From Desulfobacterales bacterium (GTDB taxonomy: Bacteria > Desulfobacterota > Desulfobacteria > Desulfobacterales > JAFDCJ01), in the NCBI GenBank assembly GCA_020345785.1, contig CP070771.1, forward strand, positions 2,857,279 to 2,889,575: a stretch of 32,297 bases of DNA, written 5' to 3'. The notes beneath the pieces were generated by a model that had not been told where the DNA came from, did not search any database, and saw nothing but the letters and a program-made list of their open reading frames with translations. Positions 1 through 7,136 of the stretch are shown here, in pieces. The position numbers and the translations under genes are program-made. Each line of letters starts with the position of its first letter. Position 1 is the first letter of the stretch.

Positions 1-222
1 AATTGTCTTACTAAAAATTCCGTCGGTCGGCATTGCGTTTATCCCTCCCCGAGTGAAAGTATTTTTTTTTGGCCATATTCACAGCAATTTCCGTACCAGA
101 GATCGGAAAACAGAAGCCAGATAACAGAGGGCAGATGACAGATATCCGCAATAGAAAATTCGCCCTCAAAACACTCAGTCCTCAGTCCTCGAGCCTCAGT
201 CCTTTTCCCTGTGCCTTTTGCG
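1..222. other. Non-coding left edge, downstream of the FlrC-like gene
   Basis: No convincing gene. The stretch lies downstream of the minus-strand activator that ends at 223. It contains low-complexity text, including a 7-bp tandem repeat at 174-201 listed separately. Short ORFs on both strands here lack a ribosome binding site and resemble no known protein. Confidence 0.5.
174..201. repeat. 7-bp tandem repeat (CTCAGTC x4, third unit degenerate)
   Basis: Units CTCAGTC (174-180), CTCAGTC (181-187), CTCGAGC (188-194) and CTCAGTC (195-201) follow each other without gaps. The array begins 22 bp beyond the stop codon of the FlrC-like gene and could vary by slippage. The function is unknown. Confidence 0.75.
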
Positions 223-1614
223 CTATGCGCTTTGCCCCACAGCTCCCTGCGCATCTGCTTCTTCCTTATATTCCCGCAGTTTATTCCTCAGGGTTCGGAT
301 GCTGATTCCCAGCAGCTCGGCAGCATGGGTTCGATTATCCTTGACATTTTCAAGGGTTCTAAAAATCAGTTCTTTTTCCATATCGCGCACGGTCGTCCCA
401 ACTTTCAAAGCCGGTGCCGCCGCTGATTCGACCCTGCACTCGGACGGATCCATCAGCAGATTCTCCGCTACAATATATTCACCGCTGCAGATCAGTACCG
501 CCCGCTCAATTGTATTTTCCAATTCACGAACATTGCCGTTCCAGGGATGCCCCAGCAGTACGTCCAGGGCCGCATCACATAACCCTGCAATTTCTTTATT
601 GTTCAACCGGCTGTATTTTTCCAGGAAATGGCCGGCCAATAAAGCGATATCATCCTTTCTTTCTCTCAGCGGCGGAAGGGTCAAGGGGATCACATGAATG
701 CGATAATATAAATCTTCCCTGAACTTGCCGTCGGCAACTGCCTTCTTTAGATCCACATTGCTGATGGCGATGACCCTGGCATCTATCGGGATCGGGTGTG
801 TGCCGCCAATCCGATCAATCTCCTTTTCCTGCAATACCCGCAGCAGTTTGGCCTGAAGGGGCAGCGGCATTTCACTGATCTCATCAAGGACCACGGTGCC
901 GTTTTTGGCCAGTTCAAATTTGCCGATCTTACGCCCCACGGCGCCGGTGAATGATCCTTTCTCATGACCGAAAAGTTCGCTTTCGGCCAGCGTGTCGGGC
1001 AACGCCGCGCAGTTTAGCGCGACATAGGGTGCATCCGGCTCAAGACTATGACGATGAACATAGGCAGCGAGTAACTCTTTGCCGGTTCCGCTTTCACCTT
1101 GGATGAGCACCGTGGCTTTGCTGGGTGCGATGCTCCTGGCCTGTTTTAAAATGCCAGCCAGCTTGGGATTGCGGGTAATGATTTCTTTGCCGGCCGAATA
1201 ATGGCCGTCGCTTCTGACACCGAATCTTCCTGGACTGTCTCCTAAAGCAGAGCCTATGGCCTTTTTGACTGTCTTTTCAAGGACCTCTGGAGGAAAAGGC
1301 TTCAGGATATAGTCACTGGCACCAGCTTGCATCGCCGCAACCGCATTGTGGACGGAGCCATTGGCGGTCATGATAACTACTGGAATTTGCGGCGATATTT
1401 TCTTGACTGAATTTAACATTTCCAGGCCGCCCACCCCCGTCATTTGATCGTCCGCTATTACCATGCTGTATTTCAGAGCTTTGAATCGGTCTAATGCCTC
1501 CAAACCATCTGATGCGCTTTCAACTGGAAATCCGAACCGGCTTAAGCTTTGCATAAGCTCAGCCCGGACGTCCGGCTGGGCATCGACGATTAAGATGGGC
1601 GGAAGATCCAGCAA
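223..1614 (-). CDS. FlrC/FleR-like sigma-54-dependent response regulator
   Basis: This 463-residue protein is a transcription activator of RNA polymerase-sigma-54. A receiver domain (about 5-120) has candidate phospho-acceptor D55, T83 and K105. An AAA+ domain (about 145-375) has Walker A GESGTGKE (173-180), the sigma-54 contact loop as GSFTGA (220-225, usually GAFTGA) and Walker B VVLDEISEM (241-249). A Fis-type helix-turn-helix lies near 425-450. LDEISEM recalls flagellar FlrC/FleR proteins. The receiver starts VDAQPD, so one of the two usual Mg-binding acids is Ala (A12). The start is TTG at 1612-1614, chosen because AGGGG (1623-1627) lies 8 nt upstream and the receiver beta-1 strand follows at once. 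A sigma-54 promoter lies at 1764-1779. The likely role is activation of flagellar genes; no partner kinase is in the window. Confidence 0.88.
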   Translation of the reverse strand: MLDLPPILIVDAQPDVRAELMQSLSRFGFPVESASDGLEALDRFKALKYSMVIADDQMTGVGGLEMLNSVKKISPQIPVVIMTANGSVHNAVAAMQAGASDYILKPFPPEVLEKTVKKAIGSALGDSPGRFGVRSDGHYSAGKEIITRNPKLAGILKQARSIAPSKATVLIQGESGTGKELLAAYVHRHSLEPDAPYVALNCAALPDTLAESELFGHEKGSFTGAVGRKIGKFELAKNGTVVLDEISEMPLPLQAKLLRVLQEKEIDRIGGTHPIPIDARVIAISNVDLKKAVADGKFREDLYYRIHVIPLTLPPLRERKDDIALLAGHFLEKYSRLNNKEIAGLCDAALDVLLGHPWNGNVRELENTIERAVLICSGEYIVAENLLMDPSECRVESAAAPALKVGTTVRDMEKELIFRTLENVKDNRTHAAELLGISIRTLRNKLREYKEEADAQGAVGQSA

Positions 1615-1763
1615 ATTTTTTTCCCCTGAATGATCATTTTATACCCGTTCAAAGATTTTAGACTCACTGTTCGGAGTCTTATTTACCATGAACCAGGAAT
1701 CTCTGAGCCTGCGCCTCGAAACGGATAATTTTTTTTAATCTTTAGATAAACCGTCTTTAAAAG

Positions 1764-1779
1764 AGCAATTATCATGCCA
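1764..1779 (-). promoter_or_regulatory. Sigma-54 promoter of the FlrC-like gene
   Basis: The minus strand reads TGGCATGATAATTGCT, matching TGGCAYRN4TTGCW at every defined position, with exactly 10 nt between GG and GC. The predicted transcript start is near 1753, giving a leader of about 140 nt. The FlrA-like activator encoded just upstream is the natural candidate regulator. Confidence 0.8.
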
Positions 1780-1985
1780 CTGGCCAAGCAGGTGCAGCTA
1801 ATTGGAATAAACTATTTTTTAAATGAATATCAGCAAGTTAATTTGACACACACAGAAGGAGCAACCCTGGATAAGCCCGTTGTGCTCGTCAAATTTCAGA
1901 TGACGCGAGTCACCGCATTGACGCCAGGCCTGAAGTGCTGTTCATCTTATTCTTGGGGGAATCGATGCAGGGTTAAGGTCTTACT

Positions 1986-2124
1986 ATTGAAAATTGAAGA
2001 TTGAAGATTGAATATTAATGGCGTTCCGTCTTTTTAAATTATTCGACCTGCTGTTTTCTAGAAAAAGCTAAAAACGATAGGATTCCACAAATATTCAATC
2101 TGCAATATTCATTATTCAATTATC
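1986..2124. repeat. Dispersed non-coding repeat, copy A
   Basis: The left arm is a run of 7-bp units (ATTGAAA, ATTGAAG, ATTGAAG, ATTGAAT). The core reads CCGTCTTTTTAAATTATTC, then TTTTCTAGAAAAAGCTAAAA and CGATAGGATTCCACAA. The right arm is built from ATATTCA-type units, roughly the inverted complement of the left arm. A second copy with the same order of parts lies at 6848-7023. The arms could pair as a long AT-rich hairpin. Confidence 0.75.
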
Positions 2125-2147
2125 GGGGGGGATGGTCGACAATCCTG

Positions 2148-3200
2148 TCAAATGTTACATGGCTGAAGATGGTGTCTTTTTATTTTTTCAACCAGGGTGG
2201 TGCGATTCAGATGAAGAAGTTTGGCAGCCTTGTTTTTAACCCACTTGGTTTTCTCCAACGACTGGAGGATCAACGCTTTTTCAAATTCGGTTACGGCGCT
2301 GTTCAGACAGATGCCTTCATCTGATATTTCGATGGTGGTCGATGGTTCAAATTTATGGGTGCCCTTCAGTTCAAGCGGCAAATCCCGTGCCGAAATCTTT
2401 CCGGTTCCCTTTAGTACCACCAGCCGCTCAACCATGTTTTTGAGTTCCCGAACATTACCCGGCCAGGAATAGCTCATCATCATGGTCAGTGCTTCGTCGG
2501 AAATTTCCTTCACATGACGGTCATTTTTCTGATTGGACTGCTCCAAAAAATAGGAAATCAGATACGGTATGTCGGACTTACGATCCCGCAACGCAGGAAG
2601 CATCATCGGGATTACATAAAGCCGATAATATAAATCTTCGCGAAAATTTCCTTTTTGAACCTCTTCGGATAGATCCCGGTGAGTGGCGGCAATAATTCTA
2701 ACATCGACTTTAATTGTTTTGGCGCCCCCAACCTGCTCAAACTCCCCCTCTTCTAGTACTTTCAGAACTTTCACCTGCAGGTCGGAGCTCATATCGCCGA
2801 TTTCATCCAATAAAATGGTACCGCCGTCTGCCAGTTCAAATTTGCCCTGCTTGGAGGAAGTAGCTCCTGTAAAAGCGCCGCGCACATGCCCGAACAGCTC
2901 GCTCTCCAATAAATTCTCGGGAATGGCTCCGCAATTGATGGAAATGAAGGGTTTGTCCCTTCTTTTGGATCTTTCATGAATTGCTTTGGCCACCATACCT
3001 TTTCCAGTGCCGGTTTCACCATTTAAAAGGATAGTACTGTCACAATCCGCAACTTTCTGAACGAGGTCGAACACTTCCCGCATTTTACTGCTTTGACCGA
3101 TAATATTGTGAAACCCACATCTCTCATTCACCTGGGCGGCCGGCATTTGGCTTTGATCCGACTTAGTCGGTGTGTTTTTATCCAGGCCTGCGTTCTGCAC
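2148..3200 (-). CDS. FlrA/FleQ-like sigma-54 activator without an N-terminal sensory domain
   Basis: This 350-residue sigma-54 enhancer-binding protein begins with only about 30 residues before the AAA+ domain (about 32-270). Walker A GETGTGKG is at 61-68, GAFTGA at 108-113 and Walker B TILLDEIGDM at 128-137. The C-terminal helix-turn-helix contains RTTLVEK (333-339), a sequence familiar from flagellar master regulators FleQ/FlrA, but the usual N-terminal FleQ domain is absent. The GTG start at 3198-3200 is preceded by AGGAGG (3206-3211, 5 nt spacing), so the short N terminus looks genuine. A sigma-54-like promoter lies at 3339-3354. It probably heads a flagellar hierarchy and controls the FlrC-like gene. 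Activity would have to be set by abundance or by a partner protein, since no receiver or sensor domain is present. Confidence 0.85.
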   Translation of the reverse strand: MQNAGLDKNTPTKSDQSQMPAAQVNERCGFHNIIGQSSKMREVFDLVQKVADCDSTILLNGETGTGKGMVAKAIHERSKRRDKPFISINCGAIPENLLESELFGHVRGAFTGATSSKQGKFELADGGTILLDEIGDMSSDLQVKVLKVLEEGEFEQVGGAKTIKVDVRIIAATHRDLSEEVQKGNFREDLYYRLYVIPMMLPALRDRKSDIPYLISYFLEQSNQKNDRHVKEISDEALTMMMSYSWPGNVRELKNMVERLVVLKGTGKISARDLPLELKGTHKFEPSTTIEISDEGICLNSAVTEFEKALILQSLEKTKWVKNKAAKLLHLNRTTLVEKIKRHHLQPCNI

Positions 3201-3886
3201 TCCTTCCTCCTCGTAAAAAAATATTAATAATAGTGCTTGTCCATTTGTAAAATGAGAATTATTACTCTGAAAAGTTTAATTGTAGATAAAATGACCGTGA
3301 GGATGCTCAATGGTTCCGATCGAGCGTAAACCAAAATTAGCAATAACCATGCCGTGCAGATAGATCCCTCACGCAGGGCAGATGTCATCGGTTGGAGTTC
3401 GTACAATATCGCAGAAAAAATCTTCTATATGAAGTATGTGGCCGGTATGAGTTGATACAATATTTTGTGGGATGTTTTTTTTACGATCTTGGAGGAAAAA
3501 TGCCGAAAAAATTGAGTCCAGCTGAAAACCGACGCGGAAGGTTTGGACAGACGGCTGAAATGCCCTATTATTTTTTGCAATTTGCAAAGATAAAGCCGTG
3601 TCAGTTGGGGTAATAGGGGGCAATTTAAAATTCATCGGCCATTCTTGGAAGCGCTGAATCGCCACCCGCACAACTTATCGTTGCAATCAGAATTCCAGCA
3701 TCCGACCAATCAGCTTATGAATTTAATTGGTTAGCCGCAACAACGGCAAAAGTGGATCCTCCCATCGGTTGGTGGTACAATAAATTCGCAGGCCAGAAGA
3801 TTCACGCAATAAAATTGCAATTTGCAAATTCCACATCTTTATTTTGCAAATAAACTTTTCCTGTGAGAGATTCAATCCAATTTTTT
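3201..3886. other. Long intergenic region with sigma-54 promoter and TTTGCAA-rich palindromes
   Basis: No credible gene is seen. The region carries the leader and promoter of the FlrA-like gene. A cluster of TTTGCAA motifs lies near 3575-3590 and 3812-3850, including the perfect palindrome AATTTGCAAATT (3819-3830). An AT-rich hairpin (TTTATTT/AAATAAA, 3838-3854) lies just beyond the stop of the receiver-STAS gene. The ORFs at 3392-3613 (+) and 3369-3671 (-) overlap one another and lack start signals. Confidence 0.5.
3339..3354 (-). promoter_or_regulatory. Sigma-54-like promoter of the FlrA-like gene
   Basis: The minus strand reads CGGCATGGTTATTGCT. It matches the -24/-12 consensus except for the first T, with exact GG-N10-GC spacing. 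The predicted transcript start is near 3328, a leader of about 128 nt. A sigma-54 promoter before a sigma-54 activator implies another activator above it, or autoregulation. Confidence 0.65.
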
Positions 3887-4633
3887 TCAACACAGCGCGG
3901 CCTGTGCTTCTTCAATCGAATTAACTATCGGAATACTGCTCGTCTCCTGAAATGATTTTAGCTCCTCACCCTGTTTGGATGAGGCCACCACCCGCACGGC
4001 AACTTTTGCCGATTGGCAGCGCTGTAAAGTTGATATGATCAATTTTATCAGCGACACGTTGGTTTCTGCAACCTTGCACAGATCAAGAATCATTTTCTTC
4101 GCCTGTGATTCCGCCATCTCTTTGAGTTTGGCCTGCAAATAGCTTTCGACTTCCACCGAAACCGGACGGGTGACCTTGGTCGGTAGCGCCAGCAGAGTAA
4201 TATCTTCAACCTGTGAAAAATATTTATTGCCGTTGCTTTCGCCAGGCTCGGTAGCAGGCCTGGGTTTCAATTGCATGATTTTTTGAACCCTGCCGATCAG
4301 GTCTTCACCCTTGAAGGGTTTTACCATGTAATCCTTAACACCCATTTTTACGATATGCATGACGTTATCTTTGCCGGATTCCGCCGTCAACATGATCACA
4401 GGAGTGTTTTTTAATTCCGGTTCGCCCTTGATCTTTTCCAACATTTCAATACCGTTCATCACCGGCATGGTAATATCCAACACAATCAGACCCGGCTTTT
4501 CTTTGGCGGCGATTGCTAAACCTTCGACACCGTTCTCTGCTTCAAACAGCTCGCAGTCGTAGTCTTTGAAAGCCTTTTTTACGATCATCCGAATGGTTTT
4601 ACTGTCATCAACAGTCAACACTTTCAATGCCAT
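3887..4633 (-). CDS. CheY-type receiver fused to a STAS-like domain
   Basis: This 248-residue cytoplasmic response regulator has an N-terminal receiver (1-122) with the full phosphorylation site: D9/D10 acid pair, D53 acceptor in VLDITMP, T83 and K105. The C-terminal part (about 140-246) has the alternating strand/helix pattern of a STAS (anti-anti-sigma-factor-like) domain, with KMILDLCKV at its centre. There is no DNA-binding or enzymatic output domain, so output is probably by protein contact. The ATG at 4633 has GGAGG 7 nt upstream. It lies 18 bp behind cheX in the same orientation and presumably shares the sigma-28 promoter at 5237-5263. CheX-type proteins dephosphorylate CheY-type receivers, so the upstream product is a likely phosphatase for this one. 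The STAS assignment is by pattern and is less certain than the receiver. Confidence 0.82.
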   Translation of the reverse strand: MALKVLTVDDSKTIRMIVKKAFKDYDCELFEAENGVEGLAIAAKEKPGLIVLDITMPVMNGIEMLEKIKGEPELKNTPVIMLTAESGKDNVMHIVKMGVKDYMVKPFKGEDLIGRVQKIMQLKPRPATEPGESNGNKYFSQVEDITLLALPTKVTRPVSVEVESYLQAKLKEMAESQAKKMILDLCKVAETNVSLIKLIISTLQRCQSAKVAVRVVASSKQGEELKSFQETSSIPIVNSIEEAQAALC

Positions 4634-4651
4634 AATTTTCCTCCAGTGAAA

Positions 4652-5134
4652 TTAATTTGACGATTTCATAAAGATTTCCACCAGGGCCGTGTCTTGGTGG
4701 CTACGAAATCCATACCGTTCGCTCCGTGCCCACCCTTGGGCCTCAATCGTAAATTCTTTGCCGGATGTGATCGAAGGAATTGACAGTTCGCATGTAAGCC
4801 CCTCATCACAGAGACGGGATTTTAAATCACCGCAAATCATATTGCACAGTTCACCGATGACATCATGAATGTCCTCGCTTCCTTCAATTTCATCGGTTTC
4901 CATGTCCAGCATTGCAGCGGTCATGCGACGGGCAAACGCTTCGTCGACATGCAGATTCAGGTTGCCCATCACTAGGCCGGCAAAGCCGATCGAACCGACG
5001 ATGCGACTTCCGTTAAAATTCGCCACCGATGGCTCTTCGACGGTTTCCATATCCATCGAAAGCATGGTGTCAAATATTTCGCGGACAGCATTGGTTATAA
5101 ATTCTTTCAAATCCAATGAGTTAATTGATGTCAT
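4652..5134 (-). CDS. cheX: CheX-like chemotaxis phosphatase
   Basis: This 160-residue protein has the CheC/CheX-family fold pattern and the catalytic helix motif GELCNMICG, in which E95 and N98 form the ExxN pair that hydrolyses CheY-phosphate in CheX. The length fits single-domain CheX. The ATG at 5134 has AGGGA 6 nt upstream. The gene is first in a two-gene unit with the receiver-STAS regulator and follows a near-consensus sigma-28 promoter (5237-5263), which places it among late flagellar/chemotaxis genes. The product is expected to be cytoplasmic and to end or tune phospho-receiver signalling. No CheA, CheW or chemoreceptor gene is in the window, so the wider pathway is not visible here. 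Confidence 0.85.
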   Translation of the reverse strand: MTSINSLDLKEFITNAVREIFDTMLSMDMETVEEPSVANFNGSRIVGSIGFAGLVMGNLNLHVDEAFARRMTAAMLDMETDEIEGSEDIHDVIGELCNMICGDLKSRLCDEGLTCELSIPSITSGKEFTIEAQGWARSERYGFRSHQDTALVEIFMKSSN

Positions 5135-5236
5135 CTATGTTCCCTTTGTGGTACAAGATTCGAATGAAAAATCCGATCCCCGAGGACCGTGTTTTTTAAG
5201 ATGGAATAACGGGTATGATTAAAATCTCGATAGGCT

Positions 5237-5263
5237 ATATCGGCCGTGGAGGAAAAAACTATA
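5237..5263 (-). promoter_or_regulatory. Sigma-28 (FliA) promoter of the cheX unit
   Basis: The minus strand reads TATA, then exactly 15 nt, then GCCGATAT. Against the consensus TAAA-N15-GCCGATAA this is two mismatches in twelve, and the -35 extends as TATAGTTT against TAAAGTTT. The predicted transcript start is near 5230, about 95 nt before the cheX ATG. Confidence 0.8.
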
Positions 5264-5409
5264 GATTTTTTTGGGGGAAGTGGAATCAGATTGTACGACA
5301 GGGAGTTAATCCAATGCGGATTGCGGAACGACTTTGCAGAGCGCAGAGGGAAGCGGAAAAATTCAGCGGATGAGAGCATGAAAGCCCGGAGTCAGGGCGT
5401 TCCAACCTA

Positions 5410-5457
5410 TTCAACTATTCAACTATTTAACCATTCAACTATTTAACCATTTGACTG
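5410..5457. repeat. 8-bp tandem repeat, six units (TTCAACTA/TTTAACCA)
   Basis: Gapless units are TTCAACTA (5410), TTCAACTA (5418), TTTAACCA (5426), TTCAACTA (5434), TTTAACCA (5442) and TTTGACTG (5450). It is immediately followed by a 9-bp array. Confidence 0.85.
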
Positions 5458-5461
5458 CAAT

Positions 5462-5533
5462 CAAACGATCCAAACCATCGCAACGATCAAAACGATCAAA
5501 ACCATCTTAACGATCGAAACGATTTAAACCATC
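5462..5533. repeat. 9-bp tandem repeat, eight units (NAAACGATC type)
   Basis: The units are CAAACGATC, CAAACCATC, GCAACGATC, AAAACGATC, AAAACCATC, TTAACGATC, GAAACGATT and TAAACCATC, in register from 5462 to 5533. A ninth, more degenerate unit (5534-5542) runs into the HDOD stop codon. The units are too short and varied for CRISPR. Confidence 0.85.
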
Positions 5534-5541
5534 TCAACCTA

Positions 5542-6390
5542 CTATGAAATGAAGGAACTGATATCGCGGTACTCGCTTTGCATCGTTTCCATAATCGATT
5601 CAAGGGCGTCGGGTTTAATTTTTAAACTTTGCCAGGCCTGCTTATCCAGGGGTGGAATTTTATTATCGCCTCCGTATCCCATATTCAGGGCCCGGCAAAA
5701 GATGTCGGCCAGGTGGACAATGGACGCTTCAATTATAAAACTGCCGGCAAAATTCGGTTGGTGATGATGGGCGATTACCTGGCCAAGCTTGATCGGAAGG
5801 TTCCATTTTTCTGCCAACAGTTTGCCGATTTCAGCGTGGTTAAATCCCAGAACCTGGTTTTCAGCCGTGATCATCAAGCTGTTTTGTCGGTTAACGACCT
5901 CTGTGACCTTGTCAAACTCGTCTGGTAGAAACTGCATCTCTACGATCTTACCGATATCATGCAGCAAACCGGAAACAAATAATTCTTCGATTTTATCATG
6001 GCGCAGGTAGTTGCCGATAACCTTCGCTCCGACAGCACATCCCAAGGAATGATCCCAGAACTTCTCCTGATCCCGTCTTCGCTTTTTAGTGCGGCCGGCA
6101 AACAAATCAAAGACCGAAGTGGTTAACAGCAAACTGCGGATAGCGTCAAACCCGAGCAGGACAATGGCGTTGGTGACAGTCGAAATACGCTGGGGAAATC
6201 CGTAAAAAGATGAATTAACCAGCTTCAGCAGCCGGGCCGTCAGCACCTGGTCGTCGGTAATTATGCGGGATAGATCTTTGGCCGATGATTTCGGATCGTT
6301 GACCAGCTCGGTAATTTTGAGCACCGTGCGCGGCAGGGTTGGCAGGTCGTCAATTTTGGCGATAATTTGTTCCGGATCAGGACGGCTCAT
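5542..6390 (-). CDS. HDOD-domain protein with intact HD-type residues
   Basis: This HDOD protein is about 282 residues. HDOD proteins are commonly linked to signalling, motility and c-di-GMP networks, usually without known catalysis. The N-terminal part (about 5-110) contains DLPTLPRTVLKI and LLKLVNSSFYG, typical HDOD helices. The second half keeps a plausible HD metal-site series (numbered from the alternative GTG start): H116 in WDHSLG, H146-D147 in LLHDIGK, H187, H210/H211 in AHHHQP and D231. Hydrolase activity is therefore possible. ATG at 6390 is preferred because GAGAG lies 5 nt upstream; an in-frame GTG at 6396 is the alternative. The start overlaps the end of the upstream gene, indicating translational coupling. 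No sigma-54 or sigma-28 promoter was recognised for this pair. Confidence 0.88.
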   Translation of the reverse strand: MSRPDPEQIIAKIDDLPTLPRTVLKITELVNDPKSSAKDLSRIITDDQVLTARLLKLVNSSFYGFPQRISTVTNAIVLLGFDAIRSLLLTTSVFDLFAGRTKKRRRDQEKFWDHSLGCAVGAKVIGNYLRHDKIEELFVSGLLHDIGKIVEMQFLPDEFDKVTEVVNRQNSLMITAENQVLGFNHAEIGKLLAEKWNLPIKLGQVIAHHHQPNFAGSFIIEASIVHLADIFCRALNMGYGGDNKIPPLDKQAWQSLKIKPDALESIMETMQSEYRDISSFIS

Positions 6391-6727
6391 GTTCACTCTC
6401 GTTGGTTTGCAGGTTTTGTATCAAACGGGTGGCGGCGGCCTTGAAAATTTCAACCATCACGGGATCATCCAGCACATCGGAAAATTTTTCTTTCAACTGC
6501 TTTTCAATGGATTCTTTTCCCTGAATCCGGGCATCCCCCTCGGTGCCCCCTGAATCGGACCGATCGCCTTTGATGGCGATCTCTTTCACCCCCCACGACT
6601 TGAATATGCGAATATTTTTATTGGTAATCCTGGCATCGGCCTCCAATAACAAAATGCCCTGCCGGTTGCGAACCGGCTGGGCCAATATCATACCGGGCTT
6701 TAAATCATCAACGTTCAAAGTAATCAT
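6377..6727 (-). CDS. Small protein resembling the N-terminal domain of HD-GYP proteins
   Basis: This protein is about 116 residues. The first half (ITLNVDDLKPGMILAQPV, then RNRQGILLLEADARIT and FKSWGVKEIAIKG) matches the pattern of the small beta-rich domain that often precedes HD-GYP or HDOD modules. The second half is predicted helical and charged. No catalytic motif is visible. The start at 6727 is preferred over an in-frame ATG at 6793 because AGGCGG lies 4 nt upstream and the conserved region starts immediately; the 22-residue extension has no ribosome binding site and looks non-coding. The gene overlaps the HDOD gene by about 14 nt, so the two products probably work together, as a split version of what is a single protein elsewhere. 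The function is unknown. Confidence 0.75.
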   Translation of the reverse strand: MITLNVDDLKPGMILAQPVRNRQGILLLEADARITNKNIRIFKSWGVKEIAIKGDRSDSGGTEGDARIQGKESIEKQLKEKFSDVLDDPVMVEIFKAAATRLIQNLQTNESEHEPS

Positions 6728-6847
6728 CGGACCGCCTAAACAAGACGTCGTTGAGTAGTTGATTGGTCGACGAGGAGAATGATGGCCATTCATTTATTTG
6801 TTTCACCGCTTTAGATGCCACATGACGCCTGGTTTGTCCACCTGTTA

Positions 6848-7023
6848 ATTGAAGATCGAAGATTGAAAATTGAATATTTAAGGTGCCCGTCTTTTTTATT
6901 TATTGGACCCGCTATTTTCTAATAGAGGCTAAAAACGTCTTGTATTTTCTAAAAAAGGCTAAAAACGATAGCATACCACCAATATTTCCGCCTGAGGCGG
7001 ACAATTTTCAATATTCAGTTATA
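6848..7023. repeat. Dispersed non-coding repeat, copy B
   Basis: It has the same layout as copy A at 1986-2124: ATTGAAN 7-bp units, CCCGTCTTTTTTATTTATTG, a TTTTCT...GGCTAAAAACG core, AGCATACCACCAATATT, then ATATTCA-type arms. Copy B differs by an internal 30-bp duplication (units starting 6913 and 6943) and by an added hairpin TCCGCC-TGA-GGCGGA (6987-7001). Confidence 0.75.
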
Positions 7024-7136
7024 GAGCCCCTGCCCCTCTGAACCCTGAAACTCTGAACCGTAAAACAACCTTACCCTCTCTTTTTTGGCTTTATCAAGTA
7101 ATACAAAAGCTTAAATCTTTAACCTAAAAAAAGTCC

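Larger units (their letters stand above)
1615..2147. other. Intergenic region with sigma-54 promoter and dispersed repeat copy A
   Basis: This gap between the two minus-strand activator genes holds a sigma-54 promoter for the FlrC-like gene (1764-1779) and a copy of a dispersed non-coding repeat (1986-2124). The 76-codon plus-strand ORF at 1774-2004 overlaps the promoter, has no ribosome binding site and is not accepted. Confidence 0.6.
5135..5541. other. Intergenic region with sigma-28 promoter and two short-repeat arrays
   Basis: No gene is supported in this gap. It contains the cheX promoter at 5237-5263 and adjoining 8-bp and 9-bp tandem arrays at 5410-5533, which run up to the stop codon of the HDOD gene. 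Confidence 0.55.

Noticed and set aside
1774..2004. 76-codon plus-strand ORF between the two activator genes
   Set aside because: No ribosome binding site, overlaps a sigma-54 promoter and repeat copy A, and the protein has no recognisable features.
3583..3598. Second sigma-54-like site upstream of the FlrA-like gene (CGGCTTTATCTTTGCA, minus strand)
   Set aside because: Spacing is right and the -12 box good, but the -24 box deviates at several positions and a better site lies closer to the gene.
5410..5533. CRISPR array
   Set aside because: Units are 8 and 9 bp with no spacers and no cas genes nearby; it is a pair of short tandem repeats.
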